Of a stretch of DNA of 64,000 nt, positions 8,265 to 15,958 are shown piece after piece. A program made the position numbers and the translations under genes. The notes beneath the pieces are model-generated. The model was given only the letters and a program-made list of their open reading frames with translations. It made no database searches and was not told the origin of the DNA. The stretch spans positions 3,494,501 to 3,558,500 of the forward strand of contig NC_006270.3 in assembly GCF_000011645.1 (NCBI RefSeq). Reading direction: 5' to 3'. Position 1 is the stretch's first letter. Each line of letters begins with the position of its first letter. Origin of the DNA: Bacillus licheniformis DSM 13 = ATCC 14580. Lineage in GTDB: Bacteria; Bacillota; Bacilli; Bacillales; Bacillaceae.

Positions 8265-9005
8265 TTAAATAGCCGGCTCGTCGGCTTGTTTCGTTTCTTC
8301 AAAATATGAGGCCAGCACATTTTCCACATTTGTCAGATGATTGTGCATCGCTTGCTCCGCTTTTTGGCCGTCTTTTTCCTTCACAGCCTGATAGATGGCT
8401 TCGTGTTCCTCATAAAGGCGCTTAACAGTTGTATTCTTCGAGAACAGCCAAATTTTGCGCGTCTCCCTCATCGTCTCAATTAAGAGAGATGACACATGAT
8501 TCATCAAGCCTTTCAGCAGATCGTTCTGCGAAGCGCCGGCAAGCGCAAGGTGAAACGCGAGGTCGGCTTTTTCGCCAAGTTCGCCGTTCCCGTCCGCCAG
8601 CTTCATATCCTCAAGTGCTTCCTGCATGCGTCCGAGATCATCCTCCGTGCGTTTTTGAGCCGCACTGGAAACTGCCCCGATTTCAAGTATTTTACGGACT
8701 TCGAGCAGTTCAGCGACATCTTTCTTTTTCATCAAAAGTGCAGCCGAAAGGGGGATGGAAATTTGCTCAGGCTCAAACCTTTTCACATACGTCCCTTCCC
8801 CCTGCTTCATTTCGACCATCCCCATCGCTTTTAACGCGGACAGCGCTTCCCTTACGGCCGAACGGCTGACCTGAAAGCTGTCGGCGAGCGCTTGGACGGA
8901 GTCAAGCTTGTCGCCGGGCTCAAGCTCTCCGCTTTTAATCGATTCAAGAAGCGCTTCCGCGACTTCTTCATATATTTTTTTCGTCTTGATTTGTTTGTAT
9001 TTCAA
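8265..9005 (-). CDS. lutR: GntR-family lactate operon repressor LutR
   Basis: A 246-residue FadR-type GntR regulator. The winged helix is at about residues 10-75 (LESIKSGELEPGDKLDSVQ, FQVSRSAVREALSALKAMG) and is followed by an all-helical FCD effector domain (HLALAGASQNDLLKGLMNHV). The start is TTG at 9005, eight bases after GAGGTG; no ATG fits. It lies between lutABC and the divergent lutP, both of which carry the same palindromic operator. In B. subtilis LutR represses lutABC and lutP and responds to lactate. Confidence 0.92.
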   Translation of the reverse strand: MKYKQIKTKKIYEEVAEALLESIKSGELEPGDKLDSVQALADSFQVSRSAVREALSALKAMGMVEMKQGEGTYVKRFEPEQISIPLSAALLMKKKDVAELLEVRKILEIGAVSSAAQKRTEDDLGRMQEALEDMKLADGNGELGEKADLAFHLALAGASQNDLLKGLMNHVSSLLIETMRETRKIWLFSKNTTVKRLYEEHEAIYQAVKEKDGQKAEQAMHNHLTNVENVLASYFEETKQADEPAI

Positions 9006-9106
9006 CTTTTTTCACCTCGTAACCAGACTGGGCATGATGCGCTATTTTTTATTATACCGTTCTTTCCGTCTGGAACATATAGACTTCGGCTCCATGCAAA
9101 AAAAGA

Positions 9107-9135
9107 TTGTAATTTATGACATTGAGAAATATAAT
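9107..9135 (+). promoter_or_regulatory. Sigma-A promoter of lutP
   Basis: -35 TTGTAA (9107-9112), a 17-base spacer and a perfect -10 TATAAT (9130-9135). The LutR palindrome follows about 20 bases after the expected start, suitable for blocking elongation or initiation. Confidence 0.7.
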
Positions 9136-9160
9136 GCTAAATGATCAGTCTTATCATCAT

Positions 9161-9173
9161 GTCATCAGATGAC
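9161..9173. promoter_or_regulatory. LutR operator in front of lutP
   Basis: GTCATCAGATGAC, the second copy of the TCATC-N-GATGA palindrome, between the lutP promoter and its ribosome site. Confidence 0.85.
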
Positions 9174-9212
9174 TAGATGAGGCTTTTTTGACGAACAAAG
9201 GGGGAATTGGAG

Positions 9213-10904
9213 ATGGGATGGACGCAAGATTATACTCCGCTGGGGAACAGTTTGCTGCTCTCTTCGCTTGCAGCGCTTATACCGATTTTGTATTTTTTCT
9301 GGGCTCTGGCAATCAAAAGAATGAAAGGGCATACAGCAGGCTTGACGACTTTGCTGATCGCACTCGTGCTGGCCGTTTTCGTATACGGCATGCCCGCTCA
9401 GCAGGCTGTGATGTCGGCTTCGCAAGGCGCGGTTTACGGGCTGCTGCCGATCGGCTGGATTATCGTGACTTCAGTTTTTTTGTACAAGCTTACGGTGAAA
9501 ACCGGCCAATTTGAAATCATCAGGAGTTCGGTATTGTCGATCACAGATGACCGCCGTTTGCAAGCACTTTTGATAGCGTTTTCATTCGGGGCATTTTTGG
9601 AAGGTGCGGCAGGCTTCGGCGCCCCTGTCGCGATATCGGCTGCATTGCTTGTCGGCCTCGGCTTTAATCCGTTGTATGCGGCGGGCATATGCCTGATCGC
9701 CAACACGGCGCCTGTCGCTTTCGGAGCGATCGGCATCCCGATTATCGCGGTTGAAGGGCCGACTGGGATTCCTGCGATGGACATTTCAAAAATGGTCGGA
9801 CGCCAGCTGCCGTTTTTATCTGTATTTATTCCGTTTTATTTGATCATCATCATGAGCGGTTTCAAAAGGGCTTTGGAAGTGCTGCCGGCCATTCTCGTGT
9901 CGGGCGTCTCTTTTGCCGTTACACAGTATGTAAGCTCAAACTTCCTGGGGCCTGAGCTCCCGGATATTTTGTCAGCTATCGTATCGCTTATCGCTCTCGC
10001 TGTATTCTTAAAATTTTGGAAACCGAAAACGACATTCAGATTCTCACAAGAAAAGGAAATGGCCGCTGCAGCGGAGGCGCAGCAGCTTGAACATCAAAAG
10101 GCCTCATACTCGGCGGGGCAGATTTTCAAGGCATGGACACCGTTTTTGCTGCTCACGGCAATGGTCTCCATCTGGGGAATTCCATCTGTCAAACAGGCCT
10201 TGACGGGCCATTATGAAGGTTCAAATCCATTGCTGCTGTTCATAAATGATATCGGCGGCAGGCTGACGTTTGCACCCGGCGTGCCTTTTTTGCACAATCA
10301 AATTCTCGATGGTTCCGGAAAACCGCTTGAGGCTCTTTACAAACTTGATCTCGCTGGATCGGCAGGTACGGCGATCCTGATTGCCGCCGTACTGACAAAG
10401 TTTGTCACAGGCATGCCTTGGAAAGAATGGGGCGCCGTATTTACAGATTCGCTGAAGGAACTCGGCAAGCCGATATTAACGATCGCTTCCGTCGTCGGTT
10501 TTGCCTATGTCACCAATTCTTCGGGCATGAGCACAACACTGGGCATGTCCCTTGCGATGACCGGTTCAATGTTCGCATTCTTTTCTCCCGTTCTCGGCTG
10601 GCTCGGTGTGTTTATAACCGGTTCAGATACGTCGGCCAATTTGCTGTTCGGAAGCCTGCAAAAAATGACGGCACAGTCAGTCGGAATGGAGCCGGTGCTG
10701 TCTGTGGCGGCCAACTCTTCAGGCGGCGTCACAGGAAAAATGATCTCTCCGCAGTCGATTGCGGTCGCCTGCGCAGCCGTCGGACTGGCAGGAAAGGAAT
10801 CCGACTTGCTTCGCTTTACACTGAAACACAGTCTGTTTCTTCTTTTCCTCGTTTGCATGATCACTTTCCTGCAGCATCATCTGTTTTCGTGGATGATCCC
10901 GTAA
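9213..10904 (+). CDS. lutP: L-lactate permease LutP
   Basis: A 563-residue transporter of the LctP lactate permease family with about a dozen membrane segments. Family stretches include FGAFLEGAAGFGAPVAIS, AFGAIGIPIIAVEGPTG, FITGSDTSANLLFGSLQ and AANSSGGVTGKMISPQSIA. The start is ATG at 9213 (MGWTQDY), eight bases after AAAGGGGG; a TTG two codons upstream is too close to the ribosome site. It supplies lactate to LutABC, and the shared operator couples import with oxidation. Its length equals that of B. subtilis YvfH/LutP as I recall it. Confidence 0.95.
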   Translation: MGWTQDYTPLGNSLLLSSLAALIPILYFFWALAIKRMKGHTAGLTTLLIALVLAVFVYGMPAQQAVMSASQGAVYGLLPIGWIIVTSVFLYKLTVKTGQFEIIRSSVLSITDDRRLQALLIAFSFGAFLEGAAGFGAPVAISAALLVGLGFNPLYAAGICLIANTAPVAFGAIGIPIIAVEGPTGIPAMDISKMVGRQLPFLSVFIPFYLIIIMSGFKRALEVLPAILVSGVSFAVTQYVSSNFLGPELPDILSAIVSLIALAVFLKFWKPKTTFRFSQEKEMAAAAEAQQLEHQKASYSAGQIFKAWTPFLLLTAMVSIWGIPSVKQALTGHYEGSNPLLLFINDIGGRLTFAPGVPFLHNQILDGSGKPLEALYKLDLAGSAGTAILIAAVLTKFVTGMPWKEWGAVFTDSLKELGKPILTIASVVGFAYVTNSSGMSTTLGMSLAMTGSMFAFFSPVLGWLGVFITGSDTSANLLFGSLQKMTAQSVGMEPVLSVAANSSGGVTGKMISPQSIAVACAAVGLAGKESDLLRFTLKHSLFLLFLVCMITFLQHHLFSWMIP

Positions 10905-10938
10905 AAAAGCCGCCGGCGCTCGTGCCGGACGGCTTCTT
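10903..10938. terminator. Bidirectional terminator between lutP and sigL
   Basis: Stem GCCGCCGGC/GCCGGACGGC with loop around CTCGT; A-run on the left and T-rich stretch on the right serve both converging genes. Confidence 0.85.
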
Positions 10939-12251
10939 TATTGATATCTCTTTCTTACAGACGAAGGCAGTATATTGAGCTGATCACGGTATTTGGCGAC
11001 GGTCCGCCTCGATATGACAACGCCGTGCTTTTCGTTTAAAAGGTCGGCCAGTTTCTGATCTGAAAGCGGTTTCATTTTATCTTCTTCATCGATCAGCCGG
11101 CGCAGATGCGCTTTGACTGTGTGACTTGACGCATGCCCGTCAGCGGCGTCCTTTACCTTCGCCGAAAAAAACCGTTTAAGCTCGCAAAGCTCAAAAGGCG
11201 TCTGCACGATTTTCCCTTTGACTGCGCGGCTTACCGTTGATTCGTGAACGCCGAGGGCATCAGCGATCTCTTTTAATGTGAGCGGCTTCAGTTCGTCTTT
11301 CCCTTTTAAAAAATAATCTTTTTGCCGCACCATGATTTCCGCCATCACCCTCCGCATCGTTTCCCGTCTTTGCCTGAGGGCATTGTCGAGCCATTTCCAC
11401 TGCTTGAACTTATCAGAGATATAAGCGGTCGCCTCGTCTTTTGACTGACGCTCTAAAAACGGCTCGTAAAACGCGTTAAGCTGGATGTCGGGAAAAGAAC
11501 GGCTGCTGAGCTCAAGCACCAATTTTCCATCCTCTGCTGAAATGATTAAATCAGGCTCGACATAGACTTCGCCATCATCTGTGCCATATATCAATCCGGG
11601 ACGCGGCGACAGTTCTGCGACAAGGTCTTGAATGTCCTGAAGCTCTGAAAGCGAAAGCCCCGCTCTCTCTGACAGCTCTTTCCATCCCTTTTTGGCAAAC
11701 AGGTCAAAGTATGAGGAAATGACTTTTTCCGCTTTTGCCGTCTCCTTGGGCAGACGCTTTAATTGGATCAGGATGCATTCCTGTAGCGACCGCGCCCCGA
11801 TGCCTGCCGGATCAAGAGTCTGCAGCTTGCCCAAGACTTCTTCAGCTTCTTCTCTGGTGACAGCCAGCTCGGAAGCGATAAAGGCGATGTCTTCTGTCAC
11901 ATATCCGTTTGGATCAAGTGATTCGACCAAATAGCTGAAAACCCGCTTTTCGCGGCTTGACAGCTGGAGATCGAGCGCCTGCCGTTTCAAAGCGCTTTTA
12001 ACATCTTCACGGGAATGGGCCGTCTCAGAGCGGCTTATTCCTTCATTTTGCAAATGACGATTCGTTTTATGGTAAAATGATCGGGGAATATCGGAGTCTT
12101 TTCGTTCGATCAGGGGGTTTTCCAATGAGAGTTCATCAATCCGGCTGTTCAGCTCGGCCGACGAATACTGAAGCATATGAATGGCTTGGGCAAGCCCTTG
12201 CGTCAAGTGAAGTTTTGCCGTTTGCTGCTGCTGTACATGCAAGTTCATCAT
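10938..12251 (-). CDS. sigL: RNA polymerase sigma-54 factor SigL (RpoN)
   Basis: A 437-residue sigma-54. Region I at the N-terminus is glutamine-rich (VQQQQTAKLHLTQGLAQAIH) followed by ELSLENPLIE. The core-binding region lies around residues 90-250. A helix-turn-helix for the -12 element is seen at LKEIADALGVHESTVSRAVKG, and the RpoN box at ISRRTVAKYRDQLNI near the C-terminus reads the -24 element. AGTGGGAGGGGAGAT precedes two consecutive ATG codons (12251 and 12248), so the exact start may differ by one residue. In Bacillus, SigL drives levanase, arginine and branched-chain catabolic operons with enhancer-binding activators. Confidence 0.96.
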   Translation of the reverse strand: MMNLHVQQQQTAKLHLTQGLAQAIHMLQYSSAELNSRIDELSLENPLIERKDSDIPRSFYHKTNRHLQNEGISRSETAHSREDVKSALKRQALDLQLSSREKRVFSYLVESLDPNGYVTEDIAFIASELAVTREEAEEVLGKLQTLDPAGIGARSLQECILIQLKRLPKETAKAEKVISSYFDLFAKKGWKELSERAGLSLSELQDIQDLVAELSPRPGLIYGTDDGEVYVEPDLIISAEDGKLVLELSSRSFPDIQLNAFYEPFLERQSKDEATAYISDKFKQWKWLDNALRQRRETMRRVMAEIMVRQKDYFLKGKDELKPLTLKEIADALGVHESTVSRAVKGKIVQTPFELCELKRFFSAKVKDAADGHASSHTVKAHLRRLIDEEDKMKPLSDQKLADLLNEKHGVVISRRTVAKYRDQLNILPSSVRKRYQ

Positions 12252-12271
12252 ATCTCCCCTCCCACTATTAG

Positions 12272-12300
12272 TTTACACGATCGGTTCCGAACCGTATAGA
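12272..12300 (+). promoter_or_regulatory. Sigma-A promoter of yvfG with palindromic spacer
   Basis: -35 TTTACA (12272-12277), a 17-base spacer and -10 TATAGA (12295-12300). The spacer is almost entirely the palindrome CGGTTC-C-GAACCG (12282-12294), well placed to be an operator. Confidence 0.65.
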
Positions 12301-12321
12301 CTTAAAAAAGGAGTGTTACCA

Positions 12322-12537
12322 TTGACAGAGCTTTTCTCCGTGCCCTATTTCATAGAAAATTTTAAAACCCATATTGAAATGCATCCAAATGAGGATAAAA
12401 TCCACGCGATGAACAGCTACTACCGTTCAGTCGTTTCAACGCTTGTGCAAGACCAGCTGACAAAAAACGCCGTCGTTTTAAAACGGATTCAGCATTTGGA
12501 TGAAGCCTACAACAAAGTAAAGCGTGAAGAAGCATAG
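12322..12537 (+). CDS. yvfG: Small conserved protein YvfG
   Basis: A 71-residue soluble helical protein, MTELFSVPYFIENFKTHIEM onward, ending KRIQHLDEAYNKVKREEA. It is nearly identical to B. subtilis YvfG as I recall that sequence, a protein of unknown function with a solved structure. The start is TTG at 12322, eight bases after AAAGGAG; an upstream in-frame GTG (12313) overlaps the ribosome site. It sits between sigL and the end of the eps operon and has its own promoter and terminator. Confidence 0.9.
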   Translation: MTELFSVPYFIENFKTHIEMHPNEDKIHAMNSYYRSVVSTLVQDQLTKNAVVLKRIQHLDEAYNKVKREEA

Positions 12538-12539
12538 CA

Positions 12540-12578
12540 AAAAAACCGCCTGTCATACGTGAACAGGCGGTTTTTCTG
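12540..12578. terminator. Bidirectional terminator between yvfG and epsO
   Basis: Stem AAACCGCCTGT/ACAGGCGGTTT with A-run before and T-run after. It ends the 15-gene eps transcript and yvfG. Confidence 0.9.
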
Positions 12579-13530
12579 CTTCTGTCTGATGGTTTTGAAT
12601 CAGTTTCGTATTCGGGATGTCTTTCATCCATGTATTGTAGTAATTCGCGTTTTTTCCGTAGGAGTTGTCAATCACTACGTTTTCTTTTCCGAGCAGGCAC
12701 GATAAGATGTGGCCGTGCAGCCTTGAAGTAACGACTGATTCATAGCGGCTGAAGAAACGGATTGATTTGTCGACGAGGCTGTCCGAAAAGCGTTTCCAAT
12801 AAGAAGCGATCGGCAGCGGATTGCCCGCTTTTTTGTTGAGGACATTGATCGTCTGCAGGCGTTTGATTCCGCGTTTGTCGCCTTCTGATAAGATGACGTT
12901 CCAATCGTACGTGTCCGGCTCCCCTGCTTTCTGCAGGCTGCTGTTGGCTTCTTTGTCGGTCCTGATCAACCGCAGAACGGACTCGGACGGCTTTTCGGCA
13001 GGTGCCGCGATCGGCCAGAGCTGGTGAGCCATATCGGGCATCATTTTGATGTTTTTCACCTCTTCGAAACGCTTGACGGCAAAATCGAATGATGCCTTTT
13101 CCCGCGTGAATAAGTGCAGATCCGGGTGAGCCGCCAAAATGCCGCGCGTTTTTATTATATTTTCTTCATGCTCATAATAAATCGACTGCGGCAGAATGAC
13201 GATCCGGTTGTCCGGGTAATGTTCGACCACCCGTTCTCTGAACTGCTGGAAGTGAGGGTACAAGTCGCCGAAATTGCCGCCCCCCTGACAAACAATGATG
13301 GCGTCCTTTGGAATGCGGCGGCCCGGAATGAAATTCTCCGCATTCCATCTTTCGCGCACCTTGATGCCGTATGCTTCAAAAAAAGCTTCCGTTCCTTTCA
13401 TGATCAATAGATCCCCGACGTTTCCGTATAGCGGGTAGTCCAAGTAAACGACTGATGAATGCCTTGGAATGACATCCAAAATTTCTGCCAGCTTATGCTT
13501 TAAGCTGTCCATGGAATATGTAATCGCCAT
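12553..13530 (-). CDS. epsO: EPS pyruvyl transferase EpsO
   Basis: A 325-residue member of the polysaccharide pyruvyl transferase family, which adds ketal-linked pyruvate from phosphoenolpyruvate to sugars of the exopolysaccharide. Family stretches include YLDYPLYGNVGDLLIMKGTE, ICQGGGNFGDLYPHF-like VCQGGGNFGDLYPHFQ and SRLHGHILSCLLGKENVVID. The start is ATG at 13530 (MAITYSMDSLKH) behind GAGGTGCTAAAC. Last gene of the operon; its ribosome site overlaps the end of epsN. Confidence 0.93.
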   Translation of the reverse strand: MAITYSMDSLKHKLAEILDVIPRHSSVVYLDYPLYGNVGDLLIMKGTEAFFEAYGIKVRERWNAENFIPGRRIPKDAIIVCQGGGNFGDLYPHFQQFRERVVEHYPDNRIVILPQSIYYEHEENIIKTRGILAAHPDLHLFTREKASFDFAVKRFEEVKNIKMMPDMAHQLWPIAAPAEKPSESVLRLIRTDKEANSSLQKAGEPDTYDWNVILSEGDKRGIKRLQTINVLNKKAGNPLPIASYWKRFSDSLVDKSIRFFSRYESVVTSRLHGHILSCLLGKENVVIDNSYGKNANYYNTWMKDIPNTKLIQNHQTEAEKPPVHV

Positions 13531-13540
13531 GTTTAGCACC

Positions 13541-14686
13541 TCATTTATATTTAATCCGGTCGGCAACGATTTGAATTACCCGGTCCTGCTCTTTTCGCGT
13601 CATACTTGATCCTGACGGCAGGCAGAGCCCGCGCTGAAATAAGTCGCAGCAGACAGAGCCCTGGTCATCGTGCGGATAAAAGGCCGCGCCTTTAAAAAGG
13701 GGCTGTCTGTGCAAAGGCTTCCATAACGGGCGGGCCTCAATGTTTTCATTTGCGAGCTGTTCGATGATGTCCGCCGGTGTTGTTTGAATCTTTGCTGTGT
13801 CTAACGTTAATGTCGTGAGCCAGCGGTTTGACATGCCGGCCTCAGGCATGAATTCTATACCTTCGATACCGGAAAGCGCCTCCTTATAGCGCTCGAAAAC
13901 CGCCCGTCTGGCATGTACCCGGTCATCCAGAACGGCGAGCTGTGCGATGCCGATTCCGGCCAGAACATTGCTCATCCGGTAATTGTAGCCCGCTTTTTCG
14001 TGCTGATAATGAATGGCTGGCTCGCGCGCCTGAGTGGCTAAAAAGCGCGCCTTCTTCAACGCGTCTTCATCATCGCTGACCAGCATTCCTCCGCCCGATG
14101 TGGTGATGATTTTGTTACCGTTGAACGAATAAATGCCGAAGCGTCCGAAGGTCCCGCTTTTTCTGCCTTTATAAACAGAACCGAGCGATTCGGCTGCATC
14201 TTCAATGACAGGCACGGCAAATCGATCGCAAATGGCCATAATCTCGTCCATTTTCGCGCTTTGGCCGTACAAGTTGACGACGATGACGGCTTTCGGGAGA
14301 TTCCTGGCCCGCTCCGCTTCGTCAAGCGCCCGTTCAAGCGCCTCGGGCGACATGTTCCATGTATCCCGTTCAGAATCAATGAAAACCGGTTCAGCCTGCT
14401 CATATATGATCGGATTGGCGCTCGCTACAAACGTAAAAGAAGAGCAGAAGACCGTATCGCCTTTGCCGACGCCGAGCAATTTCAAGGCCAGGTGGATCGC
14501 AGCTGTTCCTGAGCTGACTGCCGCGGCTCCGGACGTCCCCGCATAGGCGGCAAGCTTTTCTTCAAATGTGTCGACAAGGGGACCGAGGGGCGCGATCCAG
14601 TTTGTCCGAAACGCTTCGGCTACATAGCGCTCCTCGTCTCCGCTCATGTGCGGCGGTGATAAATAAATTCGCTTATTCTGACTCAT
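13541..14686 (-). CDS. epsN: PLP-dependent sugar aminotransferase EpsN
   Basis: A 381-residue DegT/DnrJ/EryC1 aminotransferase. Visible features are SSGTAAIHLALKLLG near residue 55, the cofactor-binding DAAESLGSVYKGRKSGTFG and the Schiff-base lysine in SFNGNKIITTSGGGM. It transfers an amino group to a 4-keto sugar made by EpsC; with EpsM this yields the N-acetylated bacillosamine-type sugar of the EPS. The start is ATG at 14686 (MSQNKRIYLSPPHMSGDE) behind AAAAGGGTG. Confidence 0.94.
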   Translation of the reverse strand: MSQNKRIYLSPPHMSGDEERYVAEAFRTNWIAPLGPLVDTFEEKLAAYAGTSGAAAVSSGTAAIHLALKLLGVGKGDTVFCSSFTFVASANPIIYEQAEPVFIDSERDTWNMSPEALERALDEAERARNLPKAVIVVNLYGQSAKMDEIMAICDRFAVPVIEDAAESLGSVYKGRKSGTFGRFGIYSFNGNKIITTSGGGMLVSDDEDALKKARFLATQAREPAIHYQHEKAGYNYRMSNVLAGIGIAQLAVLDDRVHARRAVFERYKEALSGIEGIEFMPEAGMSNRWLTTLTLDTAKIQTTPADIIEQLANENIEARPLWKPLHRQPLFKGAAFYPHDDQGSVCCDLFQRGLCLPSGSSMTRKEQDRVIQIVADRIKYK

Positions 14687-14709
14687 GTTTTTCACCCTTT
14701 TTACTGCTG

Positions 14710-15336
14710 TTATTTGATCATTCTTGCAGGGACTCCGACTGCGGTGCAATTATCAGGAATGTCGTGAATCACGGCTGCCCCCGCTCCCGTCACGCTCCAG
14801 CGTCCGACTGTCTTTCCGGGAATGACCGCCGTTCCCGCGCCGAGATGAGCGCCTTCCATAACTGTCACGCCGCCGGTTAACACCGTTCCGGGCGAAAGAT
14901 GAACGTAATCGCCGATCCGATTGTCGTGTTCGACGATCGCACCTGTGTTGACAATCGCGTGGATGCCGACGTCTGCATCCGCTTGGATGACGCTCGATGC
15001 CATAACAACGGCGCCGTTTTGAATCCGGGCCGAACCGCTGACAACAGCAGAGGGATGAATCAAAACCGCATACCGGTCAAGCGGAAGACCAATGCGTTCA
15101 TACAGCTGCTGTCTGATGCTGTTTTGGCCGACAGCCAGGACGAACTTCGCGTCCGGATGAAGCCGCGCAAGTTCTTCTGCGGCAGCTGAAGGCCCTCGAT
15201 ACAGACCGTTCTCAACATGAAGCTCCGCATACCGGTCATCAAGAATACCGGCAAGCTCCGTATCCGGCCGCTCTTTTACAAGTTCCCGAACGACTTTCCC
15301 ATGGCCGCCGGCTCCGATGATCACCACGTTTTGCAT
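14710..15336 (-). CDS. epsM: Sugar acetyltransferase EpsM
   Basis: A 208-residue acyltransferase of the PglD/NeuD type. An N-terminal Rossmann-like part (VVIIGAGGHGKVVRELV) precedes a left-handed beta helix of hexapeptide repeats (SAVVSGSARIQNGAVVMASS, GAIVEHDNRIGDYVHLSPGT). The catalytic histidine is in EHDN. It acetylates the amino sugar produced by EpsN using acetyl-CoA. The start shares one base with the epsL stop (TGATG), indicating coupled translation. Confidence 0.94.
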   Translation of the reverse strand: MQNVVIIGAGGHGKVVRELVKERPDTELAGILDDRYAELHVENGLYRGPSAAAEELARLHPDAKFVLAVGQNSIRQQLYERIGLPLDRYAVLIHPSAVVSGSARIQNGAVVMASSVIQADADVGIHAIVNTGAIVEHDNRIGDYVHLSPGTVLTGGVTVMEGAHLGAGTAVIPGKTVGRWSVTGAGAAVIHDIPDNCTAVGVPARMIK

Positions 15337-15938
15337 CAGGCATTCCTTCTCCCTGTAAATTTTTCTGCTGTCACATGCCGGTCCTGGCTGACGCCTTCCG
15401 ACTTCAAAACCTTTACGACAGTCAACAAAAGGATTTTGAGATCAAGCAAAAAAGAACGATGATCCACATACCAGACATCGAGTTCAAATTTTTCCTCCCA
15501 TGTCACTTTATTTCTCCCGTTGATCTGCGCCCAGCCCGTGATGCCCGGCTTGACTTCGTGGCGTCTCCACTGCCGCTTCGTATAAAGGGGGATATACTCC
15601 ATCAAAAGCGGGCGCGGCCCGACGAGGCTGAGGTCTCCTTTGATAACGTTGATCAGCTGCGGCAATTCGTCAAGGCTCGTTTTTCTGATCAGCCGCCCCG
15701 TCTTTGTCAGCCGCTTTTCATCGCTTAGCAGATTGCCTGCTGCATCTCTTTCATCAGTCATCGTTCTGAATTTATATAATGTAAAAGGCTCGCCATTCAG
15801 CCCCGGACGGGTTTGGCGAAATAAAACAGGCGAGCCGATTTTCCATCTGATGAGACAAGCCGTCAGAATCATGGCCGGACTGAGCGCGACCAGCAAAATA
15901 ACTGACAATGCAAGATCGAAAAACCGTTTCGCTAGCAC
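15336..15938 (-). CDS. epsL: Undecaprenyl-phosphate sugar phosphotransferase EpsL
   Basis: A 200-residue polyprenol glycosyl-1-phosphate transferase. A single N-terminal membrane helix (FFDLALSVILLVALSPAMI) precedes the cytoplasmic catalytic part with GEPFTLYKFRTMTDERD, DELPQLINVIKGDLSLVGPR and KPGITGWAQINGRN, the standard signatures. It loads the first sugar phosphate onto the lipid carrier. The start is GTG at 15938, nine bases after AAAGGGGTG. Confidence 0.94.
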   Translation of the reverse strand: MLAKRFFDLALSVILLVALSPAMILTACLIRWKIGSPVLFRQTRPGLNGEPFTLYKFRTMTDERDAAGNLLSDEKRLTKTGRLIRKTSLDELPQLINVIKGDLSLVGPRPLLMEYIPLYTKRQWRRHEVKPGITGWAQINGRNKVTWEEKFELDVWYVDHRSFLLDLKILLLTVVKVLKSEGVSQDRHVTAEKFTGRRNA

Positions 15939-15958
15939 GAAAAACGCACCCCTTTCTT

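Noticed and set aside
8429..8869. Overlapping plus-strand reading frames
   Set aside because: Shadows of lutR with no family match.
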